Part shown: one piece after another, positions 54,328 through 62,968 of the stretch
Numbering within the stretch: position 1 is the first letter of the stretch
How the letters are laid out: each line of letters starts with the position of its first letter
Position numbers and translations under genes: made by a program
Assembly (NCBI RefSeq): GCF_003999975.1
Contig: NZ_RJAC01000010.1
Location: 186,001-250,000, forward strand
DNA from: Actinoplanes solisilvae
GTDB taxonomy: Bacteria > Actinomycetota > Actinomycetes > Mycobacteriales > Micromonosporaceae
Direction of reading: 5' to 3'
DNA length: 64,000 bases
Notes under the pieces: generated by a model
Seen by the model: only the letters and a program-made list of their open reading frames with translations
Databases searched by the model: none
What the model was told of the DNA's origin: nothing

Positions 54328-54552
54328 TTACTTGGCGACCTGGCTCAGCGTGACGATGGCCTGGGCGGTGCGGACGAACTTGTGGTCGGCCAGGTCGGCG
54401 ATGGTTTTGATGTTGAAGGCCGAGCGCAGGGCCTCGGCGTCGGCCTCGCTCACGCCGGCCAGGGCGGAGACCGGGGCGTTGGCGAGGTCGGCCAGCGAGC
54501 TCGACTCGTACGTCTTGTCCAGGGCGGCGTCGAGGTTGACCGAGATCGGCAT
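54328..54552 (-). CDS. Small helix-hairpin-helix-like protein (74 aa)
   Basis: The product MPISVNLDAALDKTYESSSL continues LADLANAPVSALAGVSEADA and NIKTIADLADHKFV. The alternating helices with SALAGVSEADAEAL resemble a helix-hairpin-helix pair as in DUF4332-type proteins, which bind DNA non-specifically; that is a tentative reading. AGGA lies seven bases before the ATG. Isolated between the tRNAs and a two-component system. Confidence 0.7.
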   Translation of the reverse strand: MPISVNLDAALDKTYESSSLADLANAPVSALAGVSEADAEALRSAFNIKTIADLADHKFVRTAQAIVTLSQVAK

Positions 54553-54669
54553 GTCCGAGTCCTAACTTGTCGAGAATGTCAGTATTTGCACTTTAGGTGG
54601 TTGCGGGCGAGTTTGTCCGGCGTTTCTCTTTCAGGGGGCGTTCAGGAGGCGTACGGGAGGATGGCTCTC

Positions 54670-55347
54670 ATGCGTTTTCTGGTCGTCGATGATGAGCAGC
54701 GGCTGGCCCGCACCCTCAAGCTCGGGCTGGAGGCCGAGGGCTTCGCCGTCGACATCGCCCACGACGGGGTCGACGGGCTGTGGCTGGCCCGCGAGAACGC
54801 CTATGACGCCATCGTGCTCGACCTCATGCTGCCCAAGCTCAACGGCTATCAGGTGTGCGCGGCCCTGCGCGCCGAGCAGAACTGGACGCCGATCCTCATG
54901 CTCACCGCCAAGAACGGCGAGTGGGACCAGGTCGAGGGCCTCGACACCGGCGCCGACGACTACCTGACCAAGCCCTGCTCCTTCCCCGTGCTCGTGGCCC
55001 GGCTGCGGGCGGTGAGCCGGCGCGGCGCGCGGGCCCGGCCCACCGAGCTCGTGCTGGGCGACCTGCGGCTCGACCCGGCCGCGCGGCGGGTCTGGCGCGG
55101 CGACGCCGAGGTCGATCTGACCGCTCGCGAGTTCTCGCTGCTCGCCTTCCTGGCCCGCCGTGCCGGCGACGTGCTCTCCAAGCGGCAGATCCTCGACGGC
55201 GTCTGGGACACCGACTTCGACGGCGACCCGAACATCGTCGAGGTCTACATCCGCCACCTGAGGAACAAGGTCGACCGGCCGTACGGTCGTGAGGCCATCC
55301 AGACGGTGCGCGGCGCCGGCTATCGGCTGGGGAGCGACGGTGGCTGA
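54670..55347 (+). CDS. OmpR-family response regulator
   Basis: The 225-residue regulator has D51 (VLDLMLPKL) as phospho-acceptor and K101 (LTKPC), then a winged-helix DNA-binding domain ending QTVRGAGYRLGSDGG. I prefer ATG 54670 over ATG 54661 because GGGAGG lies nine bases before the former and touches the latter. The kinase gene starts eight bases inside its 3' end. With the PepSY protein downstream it forms a signalling operon. Confidence 0.9.
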   Translation: MRFLVVDDEQRLARTLKLGLEAEGFAVDIAHDGVDGLWLARENAYDAIVLDLMLPKLNGYQVCAALRAEQNWTPILMLTAKNGEWDQVEGLDTGADDYLTKPCSFPVLVARLRAVSRRGARARPTELVLGDLRLDPAARRVWRGDAEVDLTAREFSLLAFLARRAGDVLSKRQILDGVWDTDFDGDPNIVEVYIRHLRNKVDRPYGREAIQTVRGAGYRLGSDGG

Positions 55348-56614
55348 CGTCCGGCTGCGCACGACCGCCGCGGCCGTCCTGGTCGTGGCGGTCGCGCTGC
55401 TCGCCGGAGCGTTCACGCTCGTGACCCTCGTGCGCGGCTCGCTGCGCGACGGCCTCGAAGCCACCGCCGAGCAGCGCGCCACCACGCTGCTCCAGCAGGC
55501 CCCCGATCTTCCCCGGCCCGACGGTGACGACGATGACCTGCTGTGGCAGGTGACCGCCGCCGACGGCACGGTCGTACGCTCCGGGCCGCCCCTGCCCGAC
55601 CGGGCCACCGACTTCCGGCCCCCCGAGGGCGAGCACGACTATCTCGTGGTCACCGAGCGCGACGACGACGGTAACCGCGTGTCGGTCGCCGTCTCGCTCG
55701 AGGACGTCGACGAGTCCACCGAGGCGCTGACCACCCCGCTGCTGGTCGGCCTCCCCCTGCTCCTGCTGCTGGTGGGCGGCGTGACCTGGGTGGTGGCGAC
55801 CCGGGCGCTGGCCCCGGTCGAACGCATCCGGCGCGAGGTCGAGGAGATCACCGCCACCCGGCTCGACCGGCGGGTGCCCGAGCCGCCGTCCCGCGACGAG
55901 ATCGGCCGCCTGGCCCGCACCATGAACGAGATGCTGGCCCGCCTGCAATCCTCCAGCGACCGGCAGCGCGAATTCGTCGCCGACGCCTCCCACGAGCTGC
56001 GCTCCCCCGTGGCCAGCATCCGCCAGGCGGCCGAGGTCGCGCAGACGCACCCGGCCGCCCTGCCCGACGGCGAACTGGCCGACGTCGTACTGGAGGAATC
56101 GGCCCGGCTGCACGGTCTCGTCGACCAGCTGCTCGTGCTCACCCGGGCCGACGGCGGCGGGTTCCGGCACACCGTCGTCGACCTCGACGTCGACGACCTC
56201 GCCCTGGCCGAGGCACGGCGCCTGTCCCGCACGGGCCTGCGGGTCGAAACCGCCGCGGTCGGGGCCGGCCGCATCCGGGGCGACGCGTCCGCGCTCGCCC
56301 AGATGGTCCGCAACCTGGCCGACAACGCGGCCCGCCACGCCACCTCGAAAGTCGCCGTCGGCGTGCGCGTCAACGGCGACGCGGTCGAGCTCACGGTCGA
56401 CGACGACGGCCCCGGCATCCCGGCCGACCAGCGCGAACGTGTCTTCGACCGGTTCGTGCGCCTCGACGAGGCCCGCGCCCGCGACGCCGGCGGCAGCGGA
56501 CTGGGCCTCGCCATCGTCAAAGAGGTGGTCGCCGCCCACGGCGGAACCGTCGTCGTCTCGTCCTCAGAGCTGGGCGGCGCCCGATTCACCGTCCGGCTGC
56601 CCGCGTTCAGGTGA
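55340..56614 (+). CDS. Sensor histidine kinase
   Basis: The 424-residue kinase has TM1 (about 11-31), an extracytoplasmic loop of about 100 residues, TM2 (about 133-153), HAMP, a HisKA domain with H218 (ASHELRSPVASIRQ) and a HATPase with NLADNAARHA, DDDGPGIP and GGSGLGLAIV. GTG 55340 follows GGGGAG. It phosphorylates the preceding regulator. The loop is acidic, so metal cations or cationic peptides are possible ligands. Confidence 0.92.
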   Translation: MADVRLRTTAAAVLVVAVALLAGAFTLVTLVRGSLRDGLEATAEQRATTLLQQAPDLPRPDGDDDDLLWQVTAADGTVVRSGPPLPDRATDFRPPEGEHDYLVVTERDDDGNRVSVAVSLEDVDESTEALTTPLLVGLPLLLLLVGGVTWVVATRALAPVERIRREVEEITATRLDRRVPEPPSRDEIGRLARTMNEMLARLQSSSDRQREFVADASHELRSPVASIRQAAEVAQTHPAALPDGELADVVLEESARLHGLVDQLLVLTRADGGGFRHTVVDLDVDDLALAEARRLSRTGLRVETAAVGAGRIRGDASALAQMVRNLADNAARHATSKVAVGVRVNGDAVELTVDDDGPGIPADQRERVFDRFVRLDEARARDAGGSGLGLAIVKEVVAAHGGTVVVSSSELGGARFTVRLPAFR

Positions 56615-56665
56615 GCTTCAGCATCATTCCCGCAAGCTGTGGTCTCCAACGAAGAGAGGCCATTC

Positions 56666-57202
56666 ATGAACACCGCCAAGCTCCGCAGCAAGCGCGTCAT
56701 CGTCACCACCGCGGCCGTTGCCGCCCTCGCCGTCGGTGGGGGCGTCTGGGCCACCGCGGCGAACGCCGACCCGGATGTCAACGGCGCCGACCGTGACCGG
56801 GTGGGCAACGCCGCTGTGCAGGCCGTCGGCGGCGGCACCCTGCTCGACGTGGAGAGCAGCGACGACGCCGGTGAAGCGTACGAGGTCGAGGTCCGCAAGA
56901 CCGACGGCAGCGAGGTCGACGTGACCCTCGACAAAGACCTGAAGGTGCTCGCCCAGCAGGCCGAGACCCCTGACGCCGCCGACACTCCCGACCGCCCGCT
57001 GAGCGACACCGACCGGGCCTCGGCCGAGAAGGCCGCGCTGGCCGAGTTCCCCGGCGGCACCGTGCTCGACGTCGAGACCAGCGACGGCCAGGGTGACGAC
57101 CAGGGTGTCGCCTACGAGGTCGAGGTCCGCGCGGCCGACAACGCCGAGTGGGACGTCGAGCTCGACGCCGCGTTCAAGGTGCTGACGAAGAACGCCGACT
57201 GA
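56666..57202 (+). CDS. Exported PepSY-domain protein
   Basis: The 178-residue product has an N-terminal membrane anchor or signal (about 11-30, VIVTTAAVAALAVGGGVWAT) and two PepSY repeats with the phrase GEAYEVEVRKTDGSEVDV and its counterpart GVAYEVEVRAADNAEWDV. PepSY domains modulate peptidases or sensors outside the membrane. It starts 51 bases after the kinase stop with GAGAGG upstream of the ATG, and is likely a target or modulator of that system. Confidence 0.88.
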   Translation: MNTAKLRSKRVIVTTAAVAALAVGGGVWATAANADPDVNGADRDRVGNAAVQAVGGGTLLDVESSDDAGEAYEVEVRKTDGSEVDVTLDKDLKVLAQQAETPDAADTPDRPLSDTDRASAEKAALAEFPGGTVLDVETSDGQGDDQGVAYEVEVRAADNAEWDVELDAAFKVLTKNAD

Positions 57203-57245
57203 TGGCACCATAAGGCCACAGTGGACCGATCGTGAGGGGATCCCC

Positions 57246-58010
57246 GTGGACACGAGCACGCCACACTCGGCCAGGCTGTGGAACCACTGGCTCGGCGGCA
57301 TCGACAACTTCGAGGTCGACCGGGTCGCCGGGGATGCGATCGCGGCGATCCTGCCGTCGATCGTCACCCTGGCCCAGGAGGACCGGAAGTTCCTGCGCCG
57401 CTCGGTGAGCCACATGGTCGGCGAGGGTGGCATCCGCCAGATCCTCGACATCGGCTCCGGCCTGCCCACCGCGAACAACACTCACGAGGTGGCGCGGGCC
57501 GTGGCCCCCGAGACCAGGGTCGTCTACGTCGACAACGACCCTCTGGTGCTCGTGCACGCCCGCGATCTGCTGCGGGGCGCGCCCGGGGTGGCGTACGCGG
57601 AAGCTGATCTCAACGACCCGGCCGAGATCTTGCGGGAGGCCGCGAAGACGCTGGACTTCAGCCGGCCGGTCGCGGTGACGCTGCTCGGCATCCTGCACTT
57701 CCTGCGCGACGACGACGGGGCGCTCGAGGCGGTCCGCACGCTGGTCGACGCGGTGCCGTCCGGCAGCTACCTGGTGATCGCGCACGGCTGCGACGACATC
57801 AACACCGCCGAGGCGAACCGCATCGTCGAGTTCTGGAACGAGCGCGGCGTCCCGAAGATCAAATATCGGAGCGCCGAGCGGATCACCCGCTTCTTCGCCG
57901 GGCTCCGGCTCCTGGAGCCCGGCGTGGTGCCCTGCAACCGCTGGCATCCCGACACCGACACCGGCGATGTCGACGTCAACCAGTTCTGCGGGGTCGCGGT
58001 GAAGGATTAA
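57246..58010 (+). CDS. S-adenosylmethionine methyltransferase (DUF574/PF04672)
   Basis: The 254-residue protein opens DTSTPHSARLWNHWLGGIDN, then FEVDR, and has the SAM motif ILDIGSGLPT and YVDNDPLVLVHA, the pattern of the actinobacterial PF04672 group. Its substrate is unknown; members occur in many copies in actinomycetes. GTG 57246 follows GAGGGGA. Its TAA overlaps the zwf stop in a shared TTAA (58007-58010). Confidence 0.9.
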   Translation: MDTSTPHSARLWNHWLGGIDNFEVDRVAGDAIAAILPSIVTLAQEDRKFLRRSVSHMVGEGGIRQILDIGSGLPTANNTHEVARAVAPETRVVYVDNDPLVLVHARDLLRGAPGVAYAEADLNDPAEILREAAKTLDFSRPVAVTLLGILHFLRDDDGALEAVRTLVDAVPSGSYLVIAHGCDDINTAEANRIVEFWNERGVPKIKYRSAERITRFFAGLRLLEPGVVPCNRWHPDTDTGDVDVNQFCGVAVKD

Positions 58011-59383
58011 CCGATCGGCGTGTGCCAGACCGGGGTCAGCCTGGCGGCCTCCGAGGGACCCCAGGTTCCTTCCTCGTACGAGGGGAGTTCGCCGGGCAGG
58101 TCCAGGATCGGTTCGACGACGCGCCACTCGTGCTCGATCGTCTCCTCGCGGGCGAAGCGCAGGTGGCGTCCGTCCATGGCGTCGTCGAGCAGGCGCTCGT
58201 AGGCCTCACGCCGGGGTTCGAGCGCCTTGTCGAAGTCGACCGACAGCTCGACCGGGCGGGACGTGACCTCGACGCCGGGGTTCTTGGCCTGGATGCTCAT
58301 CGTGATGCCGTCGGCGCGGCCGAGCCGGAAACGCAGCAGGTTGGCGACCGGCTCGGCGTCGTTCTCGGCCGGGATCAGCCGCTGGTCGGGCTGGCGGAAC
58401 TCGACGACGACCTCGGTCGCGGTCTTGGGCAGAGACTTGCCCGTACGCAGCAGGAACGGCACCCCGGCCCACCGCTCGTTCTCGATCGTGACCGTGGTCG
58501 CCACGAACGTCTCGGTCGTCGAACCGGCCGGCACACCCGGCTCGTCGCGGTAACCCTCGTACTGGCCGCGGACGGTCGTCTCGGGCGAGAGCGGCTTCAT
58601 CTGCGCGAGCACGGCGGCCTCGGCGTTGCGGAAACTGTCCGCGTCCCCGGCGACCGGGGGCTCCATGGCCAGCAGCGCGACGACCTGCAGCACGTGGTTC
58701 TGCAGCACGTCCCGGGTGGCGCCGACCCGGTCGTAGAAGCCGGCCCGCCCCTGGGTGCCGAAGCTCTCGGCCAACGTGACCTGCACGTTCGCGATGTGCT
58801 CGCGGTTCCAGAGCGGCTCGAACAGCCGGTTGCCGAAGCGGAACACGGCGATGTCCTCGACGGCCTCCTTGCCGAGGTAGTGGTCGATGCGGAAGATCTG
58901 CTCCTCGGCGAAGACGCCGCGCAGGGTCGTGCTGAGCACCCGGGCGGACTTCAGGTCGTGCCCAAAAGGCTTCTCCACGACGACCCGGCCGCGCTGAGCC
59001 AGCCCGGCCCCGGCCAGCCCGGCGACCGCGGAGTCGAAGACCGCGGGCGGGATGGCCAGGTAGAAGAGCGGGTTCGCGGCGTCGGCCAGGGCCTCGGTCA
59101 GCCGCTGATAGGTGGCCGGGTCGGCGTAGTCGCCGGAGATCATGCGCAGCCGCCCGGCGAGATCGTCGAAGACGTCCTCGTCGATCTGGCGGCCGGCCTC
59201 GGTGATGGCCTTGCGGGCGGCGGTGACGAGCTGCTGGTCGTCCCACGGGGAACGGGCGACTCCGATCACCGGACCGCTCAGCCGGCCGCGCCGGACCAGC
59301 TCGTACAGCGCGGGGAAGAGCTTCTTCGAGACCAGATCGCCGGTGACGCCGAAAAGCACCACCGCATCGGAACGCGTACCCAT
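58007..59383 (-). CDS. zwf: Glucose-6-phosphate dehydrogenase
   Basis: The 458-residue enzyme has the NADP motif FGVTGDLVSKKLFPAL (11-26), EKPFG (137-141) and the substrate/catalytic motif RIDHYLGKE (165-173). It catalyses the first step of the pentose phosphate pathway. ATG 59383 is used because conserved sequence begins there; the ribosome site is weak. No opcA, tal or gnd gene adjoins, so this is a stand-alone, possibly second, isozyme. Confidence 0.95.
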   Translation of the reverse strand: MGTRSDAVVLFGVTGDLVSKKLFPALYELVRRGRLSGPVIGVARSPWDDQQLVTAARKAITEAGRQIDEDVFDDLAGRLRMISGDYADPATYQRLTEALADAANPLFYLAIPPAVFDSAVAGLAGAGLAQRGRVVVEKPFGHDLKSARVLSTTLRGVFAEEQIFRIDHYLGKEAVEDIAVFRFGNRLFEPLWNREHIANVQVTLAESFGTQGRAGFYDRVGATRDVLQNHVLQVVALLAMEPPVAGDADSFRNAEAAVLAQMKPLSPETTVRGQYEGYRDEPGVPAGSTTETFVATTVTIENERWAGVPFLLRTGKSLPKTATEVVVEFRQPDQRLIPAENDAEPVANLLRFRLGRADGITMSIQAKNPGVEVTSRPVELSVDFDKALEPRREAYERLLDDAMDGRHLRFAREETIEHEWRVVEPILDLPGELPSYEEGTWGPSEAARLTPVWHTPIG

Positions 59384-59519
59384 GGAACTGACCCGTCTTC
59401 GTTCGCCGGAAAAACTTACCGCCCGCCTAACGATCACGACCGGTCCGCAATTCCTATGCGTGACGGGGGAGACAGGTGTCACCCTTCCCCGCGCCGACCA
59501 GGACCGTTAGACAAACAGC

Positions 59520-60416
59520 ATGGTCTCGGTGATCCTCGGGCTGCTGTCGGCGCTGCTCTTCGCGGCGTCGGCCACGCTGCAGCAGCACGCTGCCCACGGG
59601 GCGGCCGTCGCCGCGCCGGCCCCGACCAAGCAGACCGGGGTCGCCGTGGCACTGCCCGTGGTGCGGACAGCGCGCAAACTGATCCGTGACCGGGTGTGGC
59701 TGCTCGGCACCGCGGCGAACGTCGCCGGCTCCCTGGTGCAGGCGGCCGCGCTGTACTTCGGTTCGGTCGCCGTCGTCCAGGTCGTGCTGGTCAGTCAGTT
59801 GATCTTCACGCTGTGGCTGTCGGCCCACTGGGACCGCCGCCGCCCCAGCGTCATGGAGCTGGGCTCGGCCATCGCGATCTGCGCCGGCATCGCGATCTTC
59901 CTCTCCGTGCCCGGCACCGCACCCCAGGCCGGCGACGCGAACCGGGGTCGTGTCCTGATCGCCACTTTCTGCGCGGCCGCGCTGGTCGGCGTGCTCGTGC
60001 TCGTCTCGGCCGGCCGCCACCACAAGGTACGAGCAGTCCCGATCGCGATCGCCGCCGGCGTCTTCTTCGCCATCAGCGCCGCCCTCCTGAAGATCACCAC
60101 CGACGAGCTCTTCCACGAGGGCGTCGCCGCCACCGCGACCGACTGGCCCGGTTATGTGCTGATCGTCGCCAACGTGAGTGGCTTCATCCTGGAACAAGAC
60201 GCTTTCGCCACCGGCACGCTCCCGCCGGCCGTGACCGCGATGACCATCACGAACCCGGTCGTCAGCTACATCGTCGGCGTGCTCGCCTTCCACGCCCACT
60301 TCCCCAGCAGCATCGGCGGCCTGGCCGCCCTGGCCGGAGCCAGCGTCCTGGTCATCCTCGGCGTGGCCGGCCTGGCCCACTCCCCCGCGGTGATGAGACA
60401 CAAGGCCCCTACCTGA
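59520..60416 (+). CDS. DMT-superfamily transporter
   Basis: The 298-residue protein has about nine to ten membrane segments in an EamA-like layout (ILGLLSALLFAASATLQQHA, VVQVVLVSQLIFTLWLSAHW). It belongs to the actinobacterial DMT branch often annotated as small-molecule or Mg2+-like transporters. No ribosome site is seen; TAGACA six bases upstream of the ATG hints at a leaderless transcript. Substrate unknown. It is divergent from zwf. Confidence 0.85.
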   Translation: MVSVILGLLSALLFAASATLQQHAAHGAAVAAPAPTKQTGVAVALPVVRTARKLIRDRVWLLGTAANVAGSLVQAAALYFGSVAVVQVVLVSQLIFTLWLSAHWDRRRPSVMELGSAIAICAGIAIFLSVPGTAPQAGDANRGRVLIATFCAAALVGVLVLVSAGRHHKVRAVPIAIAAGVFFAISAALLKITTDELFHEGVAATATDWPGYVLIVANVSGFILEQDAFATGTLPPAVTAMTITNPVVSYIVGVLAFHAHFPSSIGGLAALAGASVLVILGVAGLAHSPAVMRHKAPT

Positions 60417-60620
60417 CCGCGGCTCGGCAAGCCAGCCCAGGTTTCGCCGCGGACAGCCCCGCCGCCCCGCTATCGCCGCGCGACGCGCCACCGGCACTTT
60501 TCCTGTCCGGACGCCCGCGCCGCTGCCGCGTCGTCCGTGCCCGCTGACCATGTCCTAGAGCTCGGATGCCGCCGCCCCGGCCGAGAAAGGCCGGGAGACC
60601 GGGCAAGTAGGCTTCCGGCC

Positions 60621-61256
60621 GTGAGCGAAGGCCTGGAACCAGTCGGCGTGATATGCACGTCCTGCCGGAACGCAACCTCCTCGACTCCGGGCGGCTGGCT
60701 CTCTGAGATCGATGGTGACCCGACGTTGGTGTACGCACTGATTCGGTGTGCACATTGTCGCTCGCTGCTGGTAATCCGAGAGGAATCCGAGTGGGATGGA
60801 CGAGACGTTGTTTCTACCGGCCCACCCACCGTGCTCTGGCCAAGCCTGGATACGCCTCTGAGTCCCGAGATCCCTGAAGCAGCGCGAAGATCGTTCGAAG
60901 AAGCGCGCGCATGCCACCGCGCTGGTTCCTACACCGCGGCCGCGCTGATGGTCCGGCGGACAGTCGAGGCGGTCTGCGCCGACAAAGGAGCCACTGGTGG
61001 GGGCTTGCAGGGAAAGCTCGAGAAGCTCGCGGAGATGAAGATTATCGAAGGCAAACTGACCGATTGGTCTCACGGTCTTCGAGCCCTGGGTAACGAGGCA
61101 GCCCATGACGTGAACGTGTTCGTGAACGCGGCCGACGTGCAGGACGCGCTTGAACTGGGTGAAGCTTTGCTGACGCATGTCTATGTTCTCGATGCAAGAT
61201 ACAGCGCGTTCAAAGCCCGTCGCGCGGCACCGCCGTCCAACGCGTCAGCGGCTTAG
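60621..61256 (+). CDS. DUF4145-like protein with Cys4 zinc motif
   Basis: The 211-residue product has CTSC (near residue 12) and CAHC (near 48), a probable zinc ribbon, then a helical domain (EEARACHRAGSYTAAALMVR and RRTVEAVC, later LRALGNEAAHD) that matches DUF4145. That domain is found alone and in restriction or defence proteins. GTG 60621 has TAGGCT seven bases upstream and no ribosome site. Confidence 0.75.
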   Translation: MSEGLEPVGVICTSCRNATSSTPGGWLSEIDGDPTLVYALIRCAHCRSLLVIREESEWDGRDVVSTGPPTVLWPSLDTPLSPEIPEAARRSFEEARACHRAGSYTAAALMVRRTVEAVCADKGATGGGLQGKLEKLAEMKIIEGKLTDWSHGLRALGNEAAHDVNVFVNAADVQDALELGEALLTHVYVLDARYSAFKARRAAPPSNASAA

Positions 61257-61301
61257 CCGCCTGGCCGGCCTCCACGACGAGGTCAGCGAGCAACGGCGGG
61301 C

Positions 61302-61934
61302 TCAGTCGACAGGACCCTCGATCTTGATGGTCAGGTCGAGGACGTCCGGGACCGCGTCGAGCACGGTGACCTCGACCAGAGCACCGTCGCGACCATGCCT
61401 GCGGCGGTACTCGTCATACGGGTAGTCGGCTATCGGCAGCCACGACCGGTGACCCCGTACGGGATGGTTCTTCTGGGTGACCGCCCCGGAGTTGAGCCGG
61501 CAGAGCTCGATGCGCGATCCGTGCCGCTCGACGAGGGAACGCGTGTCGACGTGCAGCACCACCTGGTCGTCGCCGCGATACTCCTTTGCCTGCCGCAGAC
61601 GGTCGAGCCGCTCGGGGCTGGCCCAGAAGAAGACCCGCCCGTTGATGGCCGCCAAGTATTGCTCCAGCGAGGAATCGGGATCGATCTTCTCCGCGATGAA
61701 CTTCATCGGCTTCTGATCGCGGATCACCGCCGGCGCCAGACCGGGCGCGCGCAGCACGGTCGATTCCCGGCGCGGCGTCTTCACGAGCCGGTCACGCTCG
61801 GCCGCGGCGAGGCCGTACAGATCCATCAGCCGCTCCGTCGACAACAGCCCGTGCCGTTGAACCGACGGCCAGGCGACCGCCGCCATCGTGTGAAAGACCC
61901 GGGGGTGACGCGCAACCAGCTCCTCGACATCCAT
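61302..61934 (-). CDS. DUF7002-like protein, possible ADP-ribosyltransferase-like fold
   Basis: The roughly 210-residue product starts MDVEELVARHPRVFHTMAAV and continues AWPSVQRHGLLST, with GRVFFWASPERLDRL, VLHVDTRSLVERHG and LNSGAVTQKNHPVRG. An early His, a GLLS loop and a late LNSG are reminiscent of ART-like families such as DarT, but I see no clear catalytic Glu, so that is a lead only. The start could also be ATG 61946. It converges on the DUF4145 gene (45 bases between). Confidence 0.6.
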   Translation of the reverse strand: MDVEELVARHPRVFHTMAAVAWPSVQRHGLLSTERLMDLYGLAAAERDRLVKTPRRESTVLRAPGLAPAVIRDQKPMKFIAEKIDPDSSLEQYLAAINGRVFFWASPERLDRLRQAKEYRGDDQVVLHVDTRSLVERHGSRIELCRLNSGAVTQKNHPVRGHRSWLPIADYPYDEYRRRHGRDGALVEVTVLDAVPDVLDLTIKIEGPVD

Positions 61935-61946
61935 GCCGGCCATCAT

Positions 61947-62269
61947 GCCGCCCGCCGACGGCGAACCCACAAGAGCGGCCCGGTCAGATAGCTTTCGCGA
62001 TCCCTCGGCGGCCCGGTGCGGCATCCGCTTCGTACGACTGATCGCGGTGACCGGACGGTCGTGCGGCTACCCGGGCCGGCCGCCGTCACCCGGAGCCCGG
62101 AACCGCCGCGCGAAGCGGAACCACGACGCCCGCCCGCCTGGGAAGCCCGCGTGACCACCCGGCCAACGCAACCAGCCGCGCGAAGCGTACGCCCGACACC
62201 ACCGACTACAGACCCCAACAGAACCGCCTGACCGCCGTCGTTCTGGATGATCGACGTAGGGTCGGGCGC
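61947..62269. other. Intergenic region, 323 bp, no gene seen
   Basis: Divergent region between the DUF7002-like gene and the conserved hypothetical. Short open frames are Arg/Pro-rich and lack ribosome sites. It contains two direct copies of CCGCGCGAAGCG about 65 bases apart, and TAGGGT (62257-62262) as a -10 for the downstream gene. Confidence 0.6.
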
Positions 62270-62944
62270 GTGACCGCGTACGAGATCGCCGCGAAGCTGC
62301 CCACGATCGACGTGCTTCGCCGGCGTTGCCAGGCTGTGGCTGTCCTCGATCGCATCATCGACGAGGGTGAGCCGTACTACGACTTCACCACCGCGTGGGG
62401 TGACGATGAAGCAGCGTCGATGCGGAACGGCAGCGGGGACGAGTGGAACATCGTCTTCACTCCAGAGGGTGCCTTCATCCGGGTCTTCGCTCACGAATCC
62501 GAGATGTCCCCGTACGGCGACGACGAGCTGGCGCTCTGGCCGGGCCTGCTCGACGGGTTGCCGGCAGTGTTCCGGACACAGGTCGAGGAGCCGGCGTTCA
62601 ATGATCTGGGACAGTTCGTGGCCACCGCGGTGCTCTGGCGGCTCGCCGAGGACGACCGCTGGAACGCCGGCTCGGGCATCGACTTCCCGCCCTCGAGCGG
62701 ACCGATCGACATCGATCCCGACGGAACCGGGATGCTGGAGATCCTGCTCGACGACATCGTCGACCGATACGTCGACTTCGCCGGCCATTACTACGAGACG
62801 GAAATCGACCGGGCTGCGGTCGAGCACGTCGTGGCGCATCGCCCGCTGACCGACGCCGTCGTGCGGACGGTGAACCCAGAGGTCTCCGTCGCCGAGCTGA
62901 GCGACGACCTGACCGCGATCGGATATCGTCCGCCGGCCGCGTGA
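62270..62944 (+). CDS. Conserved hypothetical protein
   Basis: The 224-residue acidic protein begins VTAYEIAAKLPTIDVLRRRC and has MRNGSGDEWNIVFTPEGAFI, EMSPYGDDELALWPGLLDGL, then FRTQVEEPAF. I recall many close relatives in streptomycetes and related genera, none characterised. No signal, membrane segment or catalytic motif. GTG 62270 lies seven bases after TAGGGT without a ribosome site, consistent with a leaderless transcript. Confidence 0.75.
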   Translation: MTAYEIAAKLPTIDVLRRRCQAVAVLDRIIDEGEPYYDFTTAWGDDEAASMRNGSGDEWNIVFTPEGAFIRVFAHESEMSPYGDDELALWPGLLDGLPAVFRTQVEEPAFNDLGQFVATAVLWRLAEDDRWNAGSGIDFPPSSGPIDIDPDGTGMLEILLDDIVDRYVDFAGHYYETEIDRAAVEHVVAHRPLTDAVVRTVNPEVSVAELSDDLTAIGYRPPAA

Positions 62945-62968
62945 CGGGCGGCCGGCGGACTTACAAGG

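Noticed and set aside
62016..62231. Plus-strand 71-codon frame in the intergenic region
   Set aside because: Arg/Pro/Thr-rich, no ribosome site, no conserved pattern.
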